A program made the position numbers and the translations under genes. Positions 24,574 to 34,452 of a stretch of 64,000 bases of DNA are shown here, piece by piece (the stretch's first letter is position 1; every line of letters starts with the position of its first letter). The notes beneath the pieces were generated by a model that was not told where the DNA came from, searched no databases, and saw only the letters and a list, made by a program, of their open reading frames with translations. This DNA comes from an uncultured Anaerolineae bacterium (GTDB taxonomy: Bacteria; Chloroflexota; Anaerolineae; Aggregatilineales; Phototrophicaceae), in the NCBI GenBank assembly GCA_937995825.1, contig CALKJO010000002.1, forward strand, positions 1 to 64,000, given 5' to 3'.

Positions 24574-25860
24574 ATGCGCTCGATTTCGCGCCGCCAATTC
24601 CTTGCCGGAACAGCGGCAGGGCTGATATTCCTCCCCCGATTGCAAATCGCCCGTCCACCGCTGACGATTGCCATGCCCGCCCTAACCGCCTCGCTCGATC
24701 CGCACATGGCGGCAGGGCGGCGCGACTGGCTGGTCATCCGCCAGGTGTTCGACACGCTGGTCGAGTACGGCGAAAACAGCGCCATCCAGCCCGCCCTAGC
24801 GCAGTCCTGGACACTGGATGAAACGGGCGCGACCTTCGCGCTGCGCGACGATGTGACCTTTCACGATGGGACACCGTTCGATGCGGACGCGGTGGTCTTC
24901 AACGTCGAGCGCATCCTGACCGCCGACCCGACTCGCGCCGCCGTGCGCGCCCTGATGGGCGGCATCATCGGCGCGCAGGCGCTCAACGCGCGCACCGTCC
25001 GCATCGTCACCCGCGCAGCCGATCCGCTCCTGCTGCGCCGGCTGGCTCATCTGCCAATTGCCGCGCCAAGATCGGACAGCCTGCGCTATCGCGCTGTCGG
25101 CACGGGGGCGTATCTGGCGGGGGAATATCGCCCTAACCGCTACCTTGACCTGATCGCCTTCCCGGAAAGCTGGCGCAGCATTGCGGGGATCGAGTCAGCC
25201 CGCCTGATCGCCATCGACGACCCGCAGCGCATGTTGGGCGCGCTTCAGCGCGGCGAAGCCGACATCCTCGCCGAGACACCAACAGAATTTCTCGCCGGAA
25301 TCGCCCGCATTTATCCGGTGGCGGCGCGGGCAGATGGGACGTGCGTGATGATTCGGCTGAATGCATCCGCGGAGCCGCTTTTGGACGCGCCGGAAGTGCG
25401 GCGGGCGCTCAGTCTGGCGATGGATCGCCGCTTCATCGCGCAGATCGTGTACAGCGGCTTCGCAGGTGCAGCGGGACAGATCGCGCCGCCGGGCTATCCC
25501 GATCATGACCCGGCGATCACCCCGCCTGACTATGACCGCGCGTCCGCCCTGGCGCTGCTGAATAATGCGGGCGCGTCGGCGCTGCGCCTGACCATCGGCG
25601 GGACAGCGTCATGGGAACGCAGCATCGCCGAACTGGTCATCGCGTTTCTGCGCGCTGTCGGGATTGATGGTGAATTGGCGGAAATTGGCGCGCTGACGGT
25701 CGAAACACAGGATTTTTCAGCCCTGCGCGACACCTCCGGCGCTGACGACAGCGCGATCCCGCTGGTGCATCCGCAGATCGCCTTTCCGCTCTCGCCGGGC
25801 GTGGCGGCATCGGTCGCGCCGGACGGCTTGATCCGCCTGCGCGAGGTCATCCGCCGCTGA
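24574..25860 (+). CDS. Tat-exported substrate-binding protein, family 5, stand-alone
   Basis: A 428-residue SBP_bac_5-type binding protein, shorter than the usual 500-600. It opens with a twin-arginine motif (SRRQFLAGTAAG, Arg6-Arg7) instead of a Sec signal, followed by the family segments SLDPHMAAGRRDW, VTFHDGTPFDADAVVFNVERI and VRRALSLAMDRRFIAQ. No permease or ATPase genes lie beside it, so it probably works with a transporter elsewhere or is a sensor. A TATCAT box (near 24528) precedes it with a TTTACT 19 bases upstream, a weak promoter. Confidence 0.85.
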   Translation: MRSISRRQFLAGTAAGLIFLPRLQIARPPLTIAMPALTASLDPHMAAGRRDWLVIRQVFDTLVEYGENSAIQPALAQSWTLDETGATFALRDDVTFHDGTPFDADAVVFNVERILTADPTRAAVRALMGGIIGAQALNARTVRIVTRAADPLLLRRLAHLPIAAPRSDSLRYRAVGTGAYLAGEYRPNRYLDLIAFPESWRSIAGIESARLIAIDDPQRMLGALQRGEADILAETPTEFLAGIARIYPVAARADGTCVMIRLNASAEPLLDAPEVRRALSLAMDRRFIAQIVYSGFAGAAGQIAPPGYPDHDPAITPPDYDRASALALLNNAGASALRLTIGGTASWERSIAELVIAFLRAVGIDGELAEIGALTVETQDFSALRDTSGADDSAIPLVHPQIAFPLSPGVAASVAPDGLIRLREVIRR

Positions 25861-25910
25861 TGCGATGCCGCCGGCGCTGAACGTATGGGCTTGCTGCATC
25901 TTTTCAAACG

Positions 25911-27395
25911 TCACGCCCAGTTTTTGGCGCGCTCGACCGCCTTCTTCCAACCCGCGTACAGCGACTCGCGCTGATCGGCGGACATGCGCGGCGCAAATTC
26001 GCGCTCAACGCGCCACTGCCGCTTGAGTTCCTCCGGCGATGCCCAAAACCCGACCGCCAGCCCCGCCAGATACGCCGCGCCGAGCGCTGTCGTCTCCGTC
26101 ACTGCCGGACGCTGCACCGCTGTCCCTAAAATGTCCGCCTGAAACTGCATCAGGAAGTCGTTGCTGACCATCCCGCCATCGACGCGCAGTGCCTTGAGAT
26201 CGATCCCGCTGTCGGCGTGCATCGCCTCCGCCACATCGCGCGTCTGGTAAGCGACCGCTTCGAGCGCCGCCCGGACGATATGCGCGCGCCCCGTTCCGCG
26301 CGTCAAGCCCAGCACTGCCCCGCGCGCGAACTGATCCCAGTGCGGCGCGCCCAGCCCGACAAACGCCGGCACGACATACACGCCGCCGCTGTCCGCGAGG
26401 CTTTCCGCCAATACCTGCGACTCCGAGGCGTGCCGAATCAGCCCCAGCTCATCCCGCAGCCACTGCACCGCCGCGCCTGCGATGAACACGCTGCCTTCAA
26501 GCGCATACTGCGTCGGCTGATCGCCCAGCTTCCATGCCACCGTCGTCAGCAGATTCGCCTTCGATGGCACAGCCAGCCCGCCGACATTCATCAGCATGAA
26601 ACAGCCCGTGCCATACGTATTCTTCGCCGTCCCCGCCTCAAAACAACTCTGTCCAAACGCCGCCGCCTGCTGATCGCCCGCGACGCCCGCAATCGGGATC
26701 GACATGTGCAGCAGATCGGTCTCGCCGTAAACCGCGCTCGACGGCATCACCTGCGGCAGGATCGCGCGCGGGATGTTCAGCCGCGCCAGAATCTCATCCG
26801 ACCAGTCGCCAGCGCGAATGTCATACAGCATCGTCCGGCTGGCATTGCTGACATCCGTCGCGTGGACGCGCCCCTGAGTCAGCCGCCAGATCAGGAAGGT
26901 ATCAATCGTGCCGAATGCCAGTTCGCCGCGTTCGGCGCGTTCCCGCGCCCCAGATACATTGTCCAGCAGCCACGCGACCTTCGTCCCGCTGAAATAGGCA
27001 TCCGTGACCAAGCCCGTTCTGGCAGCGATCACGCTGTCGAAGCCCTCCGCTTTCAACTGCTCACAGAGCGGCGCGGTGCGCCGGCACTGCCAGACAATCG
27101 CATTGTAGATCGGCTCGCCTGTCGCCCGATCCCAGATCACGGTCGTCTCGCGCTGATGGGTGATGCCGATGACGGCGATCTCGCTGGCGGTGATATTCGC
27201 CCTGTGCAGCGCCGCCCGCGCCGAGTCGACCTGCGAGCGCCAGATGGCTTCTGGGTCATGCTCGACCCAGCCGGGTTCGGGGTAAATCTGGGGAAATTCC
27301 TGCTGCGCGACCGCGACCACCGCGCCAGCATGATCGAACAGGATGGCGCGCGATGAAGTCGTCCCCTGATCGAGCGAAAGCACATAAGCTGACAT
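25911..27395 (-). CDS. glpK: Glycerol kinase
   Basis: A 494-residue FGGY-family kinase that phosphorylates glycerol to glycerol-3-phosphate. The N-terminus [15 protein letters not shown] is the classical GlpK phosphate-1 motif; [26 protein letters not shown] contains the Arg-Glu pair that contacts glycerol; the C-terminal [22 protein letters not shown] is the FGGY signature 2 region. Length is standard. It is not beside a glycerol transporter or glpD. The gene faces the Tat-exported binding protein with a 50-base gap. Confidence 0.96.
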   Translation of the reverse strand: MSAYVLSLDQGTTSSRAILFDHAGAVVAVAQQEFPQIYPEPGWVEHDPEAIWRSQVDSARAALHRANITASEIAVIGITHQRETTVIWDRATGEPIYNAIVWQCRRTAPLCEQLKAEGFDSVIAARTGLVTDAYFSGTKVAWLLDNVSGARERAERGELAFGTIDTFLIWRLTQGRVHATDVSNASRTMLYDIRAGDWSDEILARLNIPRAILPQVMPSSAVYGETDLLHMSIPIAGVAGDQQAAAFGQSCFEAGTAKNTYGTGCFMLMNVGGLAVPSKANLLTTVAWKLGDQPTQYALEGSVFIAGAAVQWLRDELGLIRHASESQVLAESLADSGGVYVVPAFVGLGAPHWDQFARGAVLGLTRGTGRAHIVRAALEAVAYQTRDVAEAMHADSGIDLKALRVDGGMVSNDFLMQFQADILGTAVQRPAVTETTALGAAYLAGLAVGFWASPEELKRQWRVEREFAPRMSADQRESLYAGWKKAVERAKNWA

Positions 27396-27436
27396 CGTGA
27401 ATGATCCTTATTAGCGCTGACATGAGATATAAAAAA

Positions 27437-27458
27437 GGGCGATCCTGCAGGATCGCCC
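27437..27458 (-). terminator. Intrinsic terminator of the TPR/SH3b membrane protein gene
   Basis: A perfect 22-base palindrome (GGGCGATCCTG and its complement, 27437-27458) followed on the leftward strand by TTTTTT (27431-27436). It begins nine bases past the stop of the leftward gene and is a textbook factor-independent terminator. Confidence 0.85.
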
Positions 27459-27466
27459 CACTCTTT

Positions 27467-29914
27467 TCAGAATGATGGGCAGGGCGTGACCTCCGCCACT
27501 GTGTCCGAACGGACATAGCCATTGCGAATGAATGCCCCGGCAACGTCGGCTTCAATGCGATACCAGAGCAAGCCGTCATTCAGCCCAACTTCGACGCCCA
27601 ACACCCGCATCACTGTCGCGCTCGGAAGCTGCGCGATGATCGGCGTCTGCCCCGCTGACGGGCGCGCCCGCACATTGATGCTCTGGCGCGTGATCACCGT
27701 GCAGAGCGTCTCTAGCGTCGGGGTGATCGTCGGCGTCGGCGTGACGGAAGGCGTCCAAGTTGGCGTCGGCGTCTCAGTGGGGCGCGGCGTCTCCGAGGGG
27801 GTGATCGTGTGCGTCGGCGTATGCGACGGCGTCCACGTGAACGACGGCGTGACAGTCGGCGACGGCGTCCACGTCTCGGTTGGCGTGTTGGACGGCGTTG
27901 GCGTATTGGACGGCGTCGGCGTATTGGACGGCGTCGGCGTGTCCGATGGCGTCGGCGTGTCCGACGGCGTAAAGGTCGCGGTGGGCGTCTCCGTCGGCGG
28001 CGGGAAGAGCGCCGGCTGCCAGGTTCCGCGCGTCAGCAGGATGAACAGCAGGATGATGATGATCCCGCCGCCGACAATGCCGCCGTTGCGCAGGCGTGTG
28101 CGCTGTTTGAGTTCGCGCACGCTGTTCTCCAGCCGCGTTACCTCGGAGCGCCGACCCAGGATGTTGAACGGCTCCTCGCGCATCGTTTGCAGCAGCGCAT
28201 CCGCCTCAACATAGTCGTTCTCATCGACAGCTGCATTCGCCCGTTCGAGATAGCGGCTCAACAATTCGCCGACCACCGCGCGATAGCGGCTGTCCTGCGC
28301 ATAATGGAGCAAGCCGACCAGCATCGACCGCGCTTGCAGCAGATCATTGTCGTAGTTCTGGGCGATCAGCGCGGCGGCGCGCTCGATCACCTGACGGGCG
28401 CGCTGCATATCGGAGGCGTTCGAGCGCGCCTCCTGCGCGCGGCTCGACAGCTCGGCATCACCCGGATCGAGCTTGACCGCCAGCTCAAGCTGCTGGAGCG
28501 CGTCATTGGTCAGCGTCAGCCGCTCATCCAGACCAGGCGCGCTGCCGGCGCGCCGCAGCAGCGCCTCCGCCTGATCGACCAACTGCGTCTTGATCGCGTT
28601 CAGCCGGTTATTGGCGTCCGCCGCCAGCGACGCGAGCCGCTGGCTGTTGGGCAAAGATTGGCGCAGCCGCGTCACCGCGCCGATGATATTCTGAAGCTGC
28701 GACGCCTGATCGGACAGCGCGCCGCTCAACATGCTCATCTGCACGCTGACCGCCTCGGTCTCCTGCTGGATGCGGCGCAGCTTATCGATGCGATCCTCTG
28801 CCTGCGGATCGTTGGGGACAACCCGCAGCGCCCCCTCATATTTGCGCAGCGCTTCCTGCCAGTTATCCGCCCCCATCAGGCGGTCGCCTTCGAGCAGCAG
28901 TTCGCGCGCCAGCGCCAAATCCTGAATGTCTAAAAGCGCCTGCTCCGCGTCCTTCCATGACAGAATGCCGCTGCGCTCAGCGGCATCGCGGGCCTCGCGG
29001 TAGAGCCGCTCCGCTTCATCATAGTTGCCGGCGCGCACCAGCGAATTCGCGCGGTTATAGGCGACTCGCGCCTCAAACGGGATGCGATGATCCGGCACGA
29101 CGCCGCGAATCAAGTTATCTTCGGCTTTCTGGCGGTAGTCCAGCGCCGTTGTGTTGCCCGGACTCTGATTGAGAATTCGGTTAGCGAGATCGACCACCAG
29201 CGGGTAATCGCCTGCGTAATACGCTTGTGCTAGTTCGGACAGCGCGCTGTCCAGCGCCGAGTCGCCACCGGATGACAGGAATGTCCCAGGCGAACGGCGC
29301 TGCGGAACCGGATCGCGCGGCGGCTCAGGCGCGGGATCGTGGGCGGCTTCGCGCAGTGCCTCGCGGGTCGATTCGTAAGCGGTTTTCGGCGGGCTGGGCG
29401 GCGCAATGTAGCCCGCAGATGGGCTGTCTGGCTTTGGCGCTGCCGGCGGGGGCGCAGCGCGCTTTTCGGACTCATCAGCGCCGTTCGCCTGCGGACGCCA
29501 CACGCCGTGACGCGCGAATAAGTCCTGAACCCGCCGCGCCGCCTGCTCATTGTGCCGCGCGGCTTCATCCAGCAGCGCCGCCACATCCGCATCCTGCGGA
29601 CTCAGTTCGAGCGCCTGCGCGAGAATATCGATGGCTTCGTCAATGTCCTCATCGTCGCCCGCGATCTCAATGCGTATCCGCGCTCGCCGCACCAGTCCGC
29701 GCACCGATACATCTGCATCCACGGCGGGCGCGCTCATCCGCGCCAGCTCCGCAAACAGTGCCTGCGCTTCACTTTCGTAAAGGGTGTTTTTCGCGTCCGT
29801 CAGCAGTGAACGCGCCTGGCGCTCCAGCTCCGCCACTGATCCCGAGTCAGCCTCATCGGTGAGGACACGAATGCGCCGCCGCAGATCATCCAAGCGCTGT
29901 CGTAGTTCTGGCAT
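27467..29914 (-). CDS. Membrane protein: TPR-like cytoplasmic region, one helix, Thr/Pro linker, external SH3b domain
   Basis: An 815-residue protein. Residues about 1-600 are helical and cytoplasmic, with TPR-like units (AQAYYAGDYPLVVDLANRIL, AYNRANSLVRAGNYDEAERLY) and coiled coil. One transmembrane segment lies near 610-628. A Thr/Pro/Ser linker (about 635-725, units TPSNTP and TPSDTP) leads to a C-terminal SH3b domain (INVRARPSAGQTPIIAQLPS onward). The topology puts the SH3b domain outside, tethered to the wall. No enzymatic site is visible; it may link envelope state to a cytoplasmic complex. Gene ends at a strong terminator. Confidence 0.75.
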   Translation of the reverse strand: MPELRQRLDDLRRRIRVLTDEADSGSVAELERQARSLLTDAKNTLYESEAQALFAELARMSAPAVDADVSVRGLVRRARIRIEIAGDDEDIDEAIDILAQALELSPQDADVAALLDEAARHNEQAARRVQDLFARHGVWRPQANGADESEKRAAPPPAAPKPDSPSAGYIAPPSPPKTAYESTREALREAAHDPAPEPPRDPVPQRRSPGTFLSSGGDSALDSALSELAQAYYAGDYPLVVDLANRILNQSPGNTTALDYRQKAEDNLIRGVVPDHRIPFEARVAYNRANSLVRAGNYDEAERLYREARDAAERSGILSWKDAEQALLDIQDLALARELLLEGDRLMGADNWQEALRKYEGALRVVPNDPQAEDRIDKLRRIQQETEAVSVQMSMLSGALSDQASQLQNIIGAVTRLRQSLPNSQRLASLAADANNRLNAIKTQLVDQAEALLRRAGSAPGLDERLTLTNDALQQLELAVKLDPGDAELSSRAQEARSNASDMQRARQVIERAAALIAQNYDNDLLQARSMLVGLLHYAQDSRYRAVVGELLSRYLERANAAVDENDYVEADALLQTMREEPFNILGRRSEVTRLENSVRELKQRTRLRNGGIVGGGIIIILLFILLTRGTWQPALFPPPTETPTATFTPSDTPTPSDTPTPSNTPTPSNTPTPSNTPTETWTPSPTVTPSFTWTPSHTPTHTITPSETPRPTETPTPTWTPSVTPTPTITPTLETLCTVITRQSINVRARPSAGQTPIIAQLPSATVMRVLGVEVGLNDGLLWYRIEADVAGAFIRNGYVRSDTVAEVTPCPSF
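27881..27970 (-). repeat. Five 18-bp tandem repeats encoding the Thr/Pro linker
   Basis: Five consecutive 18-base units of the type GGCGTATTGGACGGCGTC occupy 27881-27970 inside the TPR/SH3b gene, with a few substitutions between units. They code for TPSNTP or TPSDTP hexapeptides. Such arrays can change copy number by slippage, altering linker length in frame. Confidence 0.85.
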
Positions 29915-30065
29915 GGCTTTTGCAATCCGCCGATCTGATCATAGGCTACATTAGCGGATTCAAATTCGGATCACAAGTGGGGATTTTTGTCCTGCGTCTG
30001 TTGCGCTCCAGCGCTGTTGCCGTTATCCTGTTAAGAAAATCGTGCTGCTCTAGAAAGGGAACCTC

Positions 30066-30830
30066 ATGCGCGCCCGTTTCATTTTAATGTGCCTTGCGCT
30101 CGTCTGCCTGTTCGCCGCCGCCGCGCCCAGCTTTGCTCAGGATATGCCCGTCGCATCGGTGAACACGGGCAGCCTGAACGTCCGCTCCGGTCCAGGGATG
30201 CAGTATGGCTCGATTGCGACTCTGCCTTTCGGCTTCGGCGTGCCGATGATCGCTCGTAACAGCCAGGGCAACTGGATTCTCATCCAGCTCACCAACGGGC
30301 TGACCGGCTGGGTCAATGTCAACTACCTGTTCACCCAGTATCCTACCAGCCGCCTGCCGATCACCGATCAGCCGATTGCCTCGGATATCACCCCAACTGG
30401 ACGCTCGAACGCCTTCACGCTCGATTTGCGCAGCGGACCCAGCACTGAAAATGCGGTCATCCGCACCGTCGGGCTGAACACGCCCTTCCAGCTGCTCGGG
30501 CGCAACTATAATTCGCTCTGGGCGCAGATTCGCCTTGACGATGGCACGGTCGGCTGGGTCGAGACGCGCTATATCATCACCAGCGTGCCGGTGCGCAGCA
30601 CGTCGCCGCAAGATGGCAGCGTGTTTGTGCCGTTCGCGCCTGTTAGCCCGCCGTCGCAGCCGCATCAGCCGCCCGGAACTGTCCGCTATCACATCGTCCA
30701 GCCTGGCGAGACGCTCTCCGCCATTGCCGCCCGCTACGGCGTCAGCATTCAGTCGATTGCCCGCGCTAACCACATCTACAACCCTGACCGGATTTACTAC
30801 GGCACGACCTTGATCATTCCGTATTCGTGA
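30066..30830 (+). CDS. Secreted SH3b-SH3b-LysM protein
   Basis: A 254-residue exported protein. Signal peptide to about residue 24 (cleavage after FAQ). Two bacterial SH3 domains follow: about 30-95 ([19 protein letters not shown]) and 110-175 ([18 protein letters not shown]), then a proline-rich spacer and a C-terminal LysM domain (about 205-252, [20 protein letters not shown]). LysM binds peptidoglycan or related glycans, and SH3b domains often bind wall peptides, so this is a wall-associated protein without a catalytic domain. AAAGGGA lies eight bases before the ATG. The gene ends at a strong hairpin. Confidence 0.88.
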   Translation: MRARFILMCLALVCLFAAAAPSFAQDMPVASVNTGSLNVRSGPGMQYGSIATLPFGFGVPMIARNSQGNWILIQLTNGLTGWVNVNYLFTQYPTSRLPITDQPIASDITPTGRSNAFTLDLRSGPSTENAVIRTVGLNTPFQLLGRNYNSLWAQIRLDDGTVGWVETRYIITSVPVRSTSPQDGSVFVPFAPVSPPSQPHQPPGTVRYHIVQPGETLSAIAARYGVSIQSIARANHIYNPDRIYYGTTLIIPYS

Positions 30831-30838
30831 GCCAGCAA

Positions 30839-30874
30839 AAGCGGTCGCGAAAGCTCCTCGTTTCGCGACCGCTT
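30839..30874. terminator. Bidirectional intrinsic terminator
   Basis: A perfect 14-base-pair stem (30839-30852 with 30861-30874, AAGCGGTCGCGAAA and complement) with an eight-base loop lies between the convergent SH3b-LysM and L,D-transpeptidase genes. Short A/T runs flank both sides. Confidence 0.8.
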
Positions 30875-30895
30875 CTCAAATAACCCGGTCGAAAA

Positions 30896-31999
30896 CTAAA
30901 CCCCGCTGGCAGTCCTGCCGTATTCGCCCGAACTCCACACATAGACGAAATTATTCATCTCGCCCCCCTGGTTGTTCGGATCGCTGCTGAACCAGTCGAA
31001 CAGCCATTTGGCATCGCTGATCGAGAGATTGACGCAGCCTCGGCTGTGCCGATACCCGAACATGTCGTGCCAGTACGTCCCATGCAGGCTGATCGAATTG
31101 TCAAAATACATCACCCACGGGACGCTTTGCAGCGCATACGCGCTCGGCGCGCCCGCTGCGCTCGCCATCCGGTCGCGCGGCAGCGCTGCCCATACATTGA
31201 ACAAGCCTTCGTTGGTCGGCGTCAGCTGCCGCCCCGTGCTGACCAGCGTCGCAAACACCGGCGTATCATTCTCATATGCGACCAGCGTCTGCTCATATAG
31301 ATCAATCGCGACCCAGCGCCCGCTCACCCCCTCCGGGCGCTCAATCCGCTGCACTTTGGCGACAAACCGCTGCTCAACCCAGTGATTGGGTCCGATCATG
31401 TACCAACGCCAGCCGGCATCATCATACGCAACCGAAAATATATTAACGCGCTCATAGCGCTGTAAAAAGCGCCCAGTGCTGGCGTTCCACGCTCCGCCGG
31501 GTTCGGTTGAGACGGCGATCCGGCTCATGTCCAGCACCCACGCAAACGGATACTCCAAGCCGTTGGTGATCTGCACGCCAGTGAAAAACGATGGCTGCGC
31601 ATACGTCGCTGTATCGCGCGGAATCCAGCGCCCGCCCTCGATCTGCAGCCAGCCATCGACGCTCAGATCGATCGCGCGGACGAAGTTGAAGCCGCGCCCA
31701 ATCTCCCCAACCACATTCCCACCTGGCGAATCGTAGGTCGGGACAGCATCCGGCCCGACACGCCAAAAGCTGTAGGTATCGAGCGTATACCCATCCTGCG
31801 GCACATTGAACACCGCCGGTCGCGGAAACGCTTCGATCATCTGGCGGCATGCGGGACTGAGTTCACTCCCGTCAATGTGTTCGTAGCAGACCGTCGGATC
31901 GTAGCGCAGCGGCGCACTGACATTGGCAACCGACTGCGCGCTGGCAGCTCCAAGCCCCGTGAACAGCAGACAGATCGATAAACCGAAGCGCCGCAGCAT
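30896..31999 (-). CDS. L,D-transpeptidase (YkuD family)
   Basis: A 367-residue exported enzyme that forms 3-3 cross-links or attaches proteins to peptidoglycan in known cases. Start ATG 31999 has GAGG eight bases upstream and gives a short signal peptide (cleavage near ASAQS); upstream in-frame starts lack a ribosome site. The C-terminal catalytic domain has SLHGTYWHDMFGYRHSRGCVNL, with the conserved His and the nucleophile Cys322 in SRGCVNL. The N-terminal two thirds contain a wall-facing region with SH3-like segments (NVVGEIGRGFNFVRAI). Its presence implies a peptidoglycan-containing envelope. Confidence 0.92.
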   Translation of the reverse strand: MLRRFGLSICLLFTGLGAASAQSVANVSAPLRYDPTVCYEHIDGSELSPACRQMIEAFPRPAVFNVPQDGYTLDTYSFWRVGPDAVPTYDSPGGNVVGEIGRGFNFVRAIDLSVDGWLQIEGGRWIPRDTATYAQPSFFTGVQITNGLEYPFAWVLDMSRIAVSTEPGGAWNASTGRFLQRYERVNIFSVAYDDAGWRWYMIGPNHWVEQRFVAKVQRIERPEGVSGRWVAIDLYEQTLVAYENDTPVFATLVSTGRQLTPTNEGLFNVWAALPRDRMASAAGAPSAYALQSVPWVMYFDNSISLHGTYWHDMFGYRHSRGCVNLSISDAKWLFDWFSSDPNNQGGEMNNFVYVWSSGEYGRTASGV

Positions 32000-32173
32000 A
32001 GACACAACCTCAACACTCATGTCGAGCAATAATTCATCCAATCGTATAAACTCCCGCCGCATCTGTCCAGTCCAAACGGGCGATCCGCGAACAAGAGTCA
32101 GGTTGTTTGAGGCGCTTCAGATGACTTATTATTGAAAGCTATTGAAAGTTGGCATTCACAAAATTAAGAAGGC

Positions 32174-33181
32174 ATGATGATCCCTGAAAAAACCTATCTG
32201 ATCTGCGCAACTCCGCGCAGCGGCAGTTACCTGCTCAGCTACGGCTTAACCCGCACTCAATTGGCAGGCCGACCGGATGAATATTTCCAAGTGCGCGACT
32301 TTTTCACCTGGACGGAGCGGCTTGGCTTCAAAGCAGGCAGCTTCACCGAGTATGTTCAGGGTGTGATCCAGGCGCGGACGGTCGCCGGCGTGTTTGGCGC
32401 AAAAATCATGTGGGATCACATGGACAACTGCTTCTCGATCTACCTGAACAGCATTCCCGAATTGATGGGCAAACCGCGCCATGAGCAATTGGCTCGCCTC
32501 TTCTATCACCCACGCTACATCTTCATCACCCGCCGCGACAAAGTCCGCCAGGCGGTGTCGATGGTGCGCGCCCTGCAAACCCAGGTCTGGCAGATATGGG
32601 TGGACATCTTCGCTGAGCAGACCACGCCCGCCCAGCAGCCCTATTTTGATTTCGACTGGATCGAGCGAGAATACTGGAACCTGCTCAAAGCCGAGCAGCA
32701 CTGGCGCGATTTTTTCGCCGCCAGCGGCATCGAGCCGCTCACGCTCGTCTATGAAGAATTCGCCGAGCGCTTTGAAGACACGATCACCGATGTGCTGCGC
32801 TATCTGAAGATCGATCTGCCGCCGACCTATGTCCCGCCTACCCCGACCATTCATAAGCAGGCGGACGCGCTCAATGAAAGCTGGATTGAGCAGTATTACG
32901 CCGAGCAGCGCCGCCGCGCCGCCTTGATCCAGGCGATTGAACTACGACAGGCGCATGAAAGCGAGCTGCTCTCTGCCCAGCAGGAAGTTGAGCGGCTTGG
33001 TAGTCAGTTGCTCGCCTTGAACACTGAAAACCGCGCCCTGCATCAGCAGCTCGAAGCGCTCCAACGGGAAATTGCGGACATGCCACGCCCAGTCGTCGAA
33101 CTCGCGGCGCGCCGCGTTTATCGCAGCATCGTGCCGACGCCCATCCGCCTGAAACTGCGCAGCCTGCGGAAGCGGCGCTAG
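32174..33181 (+). CDS. Stf0-type sulfotransferase with C-terminal coiled coil
   Basis: A 335-residue sulfotransferase of the Stf0 family (the trehalose 2-sulfotransferase type), which moves sulfate from PAPS to a sugar hydroxyl. The 5'-phosphosulfate loop is CATPRSGSYLLSY (11-23), and the 3'-phosphate motif is ITRRDKVRQAVSM (about 117-129). GRPDEYF after the loop is a family trademark. Residues about 255-305 form a Gln/Glu/Leu-rich coiled coil not found in the compact Stf0 enzymes. AAGAAGG precedes the ATG. The stop shares the CTAG at 33178-33181 with the facing M20 gene. Confidence 0.9.
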   Translation: MMIPEKTYLICATPRSGSYLLSYGLTRTQLAGRPDEYFQVRDFFTWTERLGFKAGSFTEYVQGVIQARTVAGVFGAKIMWDHMDNCFSIYLNSIPELMGKPRHEQLARLFYHPRYIFITRRDKVRQAVSMVRALQTQVWQIWVDIFAEQTTPAQQPYFDFDWIEREYWNLLKAEQHWRDFFAASGIEPLTLVYEEFAERFEDTITDVLRYLKIDLPPTYVPPTPTIHKQADALNESWIEQYYAEQRRRAALIQAIELRQAHESELLSAQQEVERLGSQLLALNTENRALHQQLEALQREIADMPRPVVELAARRVYRSIVPTPIRLKLRSLRKRR

Positions 33182-34452
33182 CTTGTGCTGACGCCTCCCA
33201 GCGCCAGCGTGGTGTGCAGCAGCACGTTCGCGCCGCTGACCACATCCTCCCAGCGGCTGAATTCGCTCGGATGGTGGCTGATCCCGCCGACCGAAGGAAT
33301 GAAAATCATGCCGCAGGGCATGATCTGGCTGAGAATCTGTGAGGAATGTCCGGCATAGCTGACCAAGCGCTTGTGGCTCACTCCAAGCCGCTGACACGAG
33401 TCTTCGAAGGCGCGGATCAAGCTATCCTCCATCTTCGCCGCCGGCATGTGCGTCACCACCGTGAAGGTCGGCTCGCGCTCCAACCCAGTTGACGCCGCGC
33501 ACTGCTTGGCGATGCTGATGATCTCGCGCTCCATGTCCGCCATCAGCTGCTCATCGACGTGCCGAATCTCGACCACCAGCCGCGCTTCCGACGGGATGAT
33601 GTTGAACATGCCGGGTTTCACAGTAATGTCGCCGCAGTTGAAAATCCCATCCCCGAACCGCTCGCGCACCAGATCGTGCGCCCGGACGATGAATTGCGCC
33701 GCCCCCCGCAGCGCGTCCCGCCGCTTATACATGTCTGTCGTGCCGGAATGCCCCGCCTGCCCATAAAACGTCACATCATAGCGCTTGCGCCCGACAATAC
33801 CGGTCACCACGCCAATCTGAATCCCCTCGCGCTCCAGCCGCTGCCCCTGCTCAATATGCAGCTCCAGATAGCCCGCCAGCTGCGCCGGATCGCGCCGCGC
33901 CGACAGCACCGCGCGCGGATTGATCACCCCGGCGCGCCGCAGCGCCGCTACAAATGACCCGTTGTTAGCGATGATGTCGATCACGTCGCGCGGCGTGAAC
34001 ATCCCGCCAAAGGCGCGCGCGCCAAACAGCGATTTCCAACAGCCCTCATCATCCGTAAAGTCGATCACTTCCAGATGAAACGGCAGCGCCAGCTCCGCCT
34101 CCTTAATCGTCCGCAGCACTTCCAGCCCCGCCAGCACGCCCAGCGCGCCGTCATAGCGCCCCCCATTCGGCACGCTGTCCAAGTGCGAGCCGATCAGCAG
34201 CGTTTTCGCCTCCGGATCAAGCGCAGGCAGCACGCCGCTCAGATTCGCCGCGTCGTCATCGCGAATGCTCAAGCCTGCCGCATCCAGTTTGTCGGCAAAC
34301 CATGCCCGCGCCTGAATGTCTTCAAGCGACAGCGCCAGCCGATTGACTCCGTGTTCCGGTGTGCCGCCGATTGCCGCCAGCTCTTCAAAGTCGGCGTGCA
34401 GCCGATCCGCGTTAATGTGCAATGCTGCCGCTGTCATGCTGTTTATCTGCAC
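33178..34452 (-). CDS. M20-family amidohydrolase (N-carbamoyl-amino acid hydrolase / allantoate amidohydrolase group)
   Basis: A 424-residue dinuclear zinc enzyme of the hydantoinase/carbamoylase group. Signatures include the first metal ligand in GSHLDSVPNGGRYDGALG (His and Asp), DFTDDEGCW with the Asp/Glu pair, YLELHIEQGQ with the next His, and SYAGHSSQILSQI near the C-terminus. The dimerisation lobe is GQAGHSGTTDMYKRRDAL. It probably cleaves carbamoyl or ureido amino acids in purine or pyrimidine breakdown. GTG 34452 has AAGG about seven bases upstream; ATG 34437 is the alternative. It does not share an operon. Confidence 0.9.
   Translation of the reverse strand: MQINSMTAAALHINADRLHADFEELAAIGGTPEHGVNRLALSLEDIQARAWFADKLDAAGLSIRDDDAANLSGVLPALDPEAKTLLIGSHLDSVPNGGRYDGALGVLAGLEVLRTIKEAELALPFHLEVIDFTDDEGCWKSLFGARAFGGMFTPRDVIDIIANNGSFVAALRRAGVINPRAVLSARRDPAQLAGYLELHIEQGQRLEREGIQIGVVTGIVGRKRYDVTFYGQAGHSGTTDMYKRRDALRGAAQFIVRAHDLVRERFGDGIFNCGDITVKPGMFNIIPSEARLVVEIRHVDEQLMADMEREIISIAKQCAASTGLEREPTFTVVTHMPAAKMEDSLIRAFEDSCQRLGVSHKRLVSYAGHSSQILSQIMPCGMIFIPSVGGISHHPSEFSRWEDVVSGANVLLHTTLALGGVSTS

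Noticed and set aside
27745-28010. A repeat array that could look like CRISPR
   Set aside because: The repeats are 18 bases, directly adjacent without spacers and in frame within a gene coding for a Thr/Pro linker.
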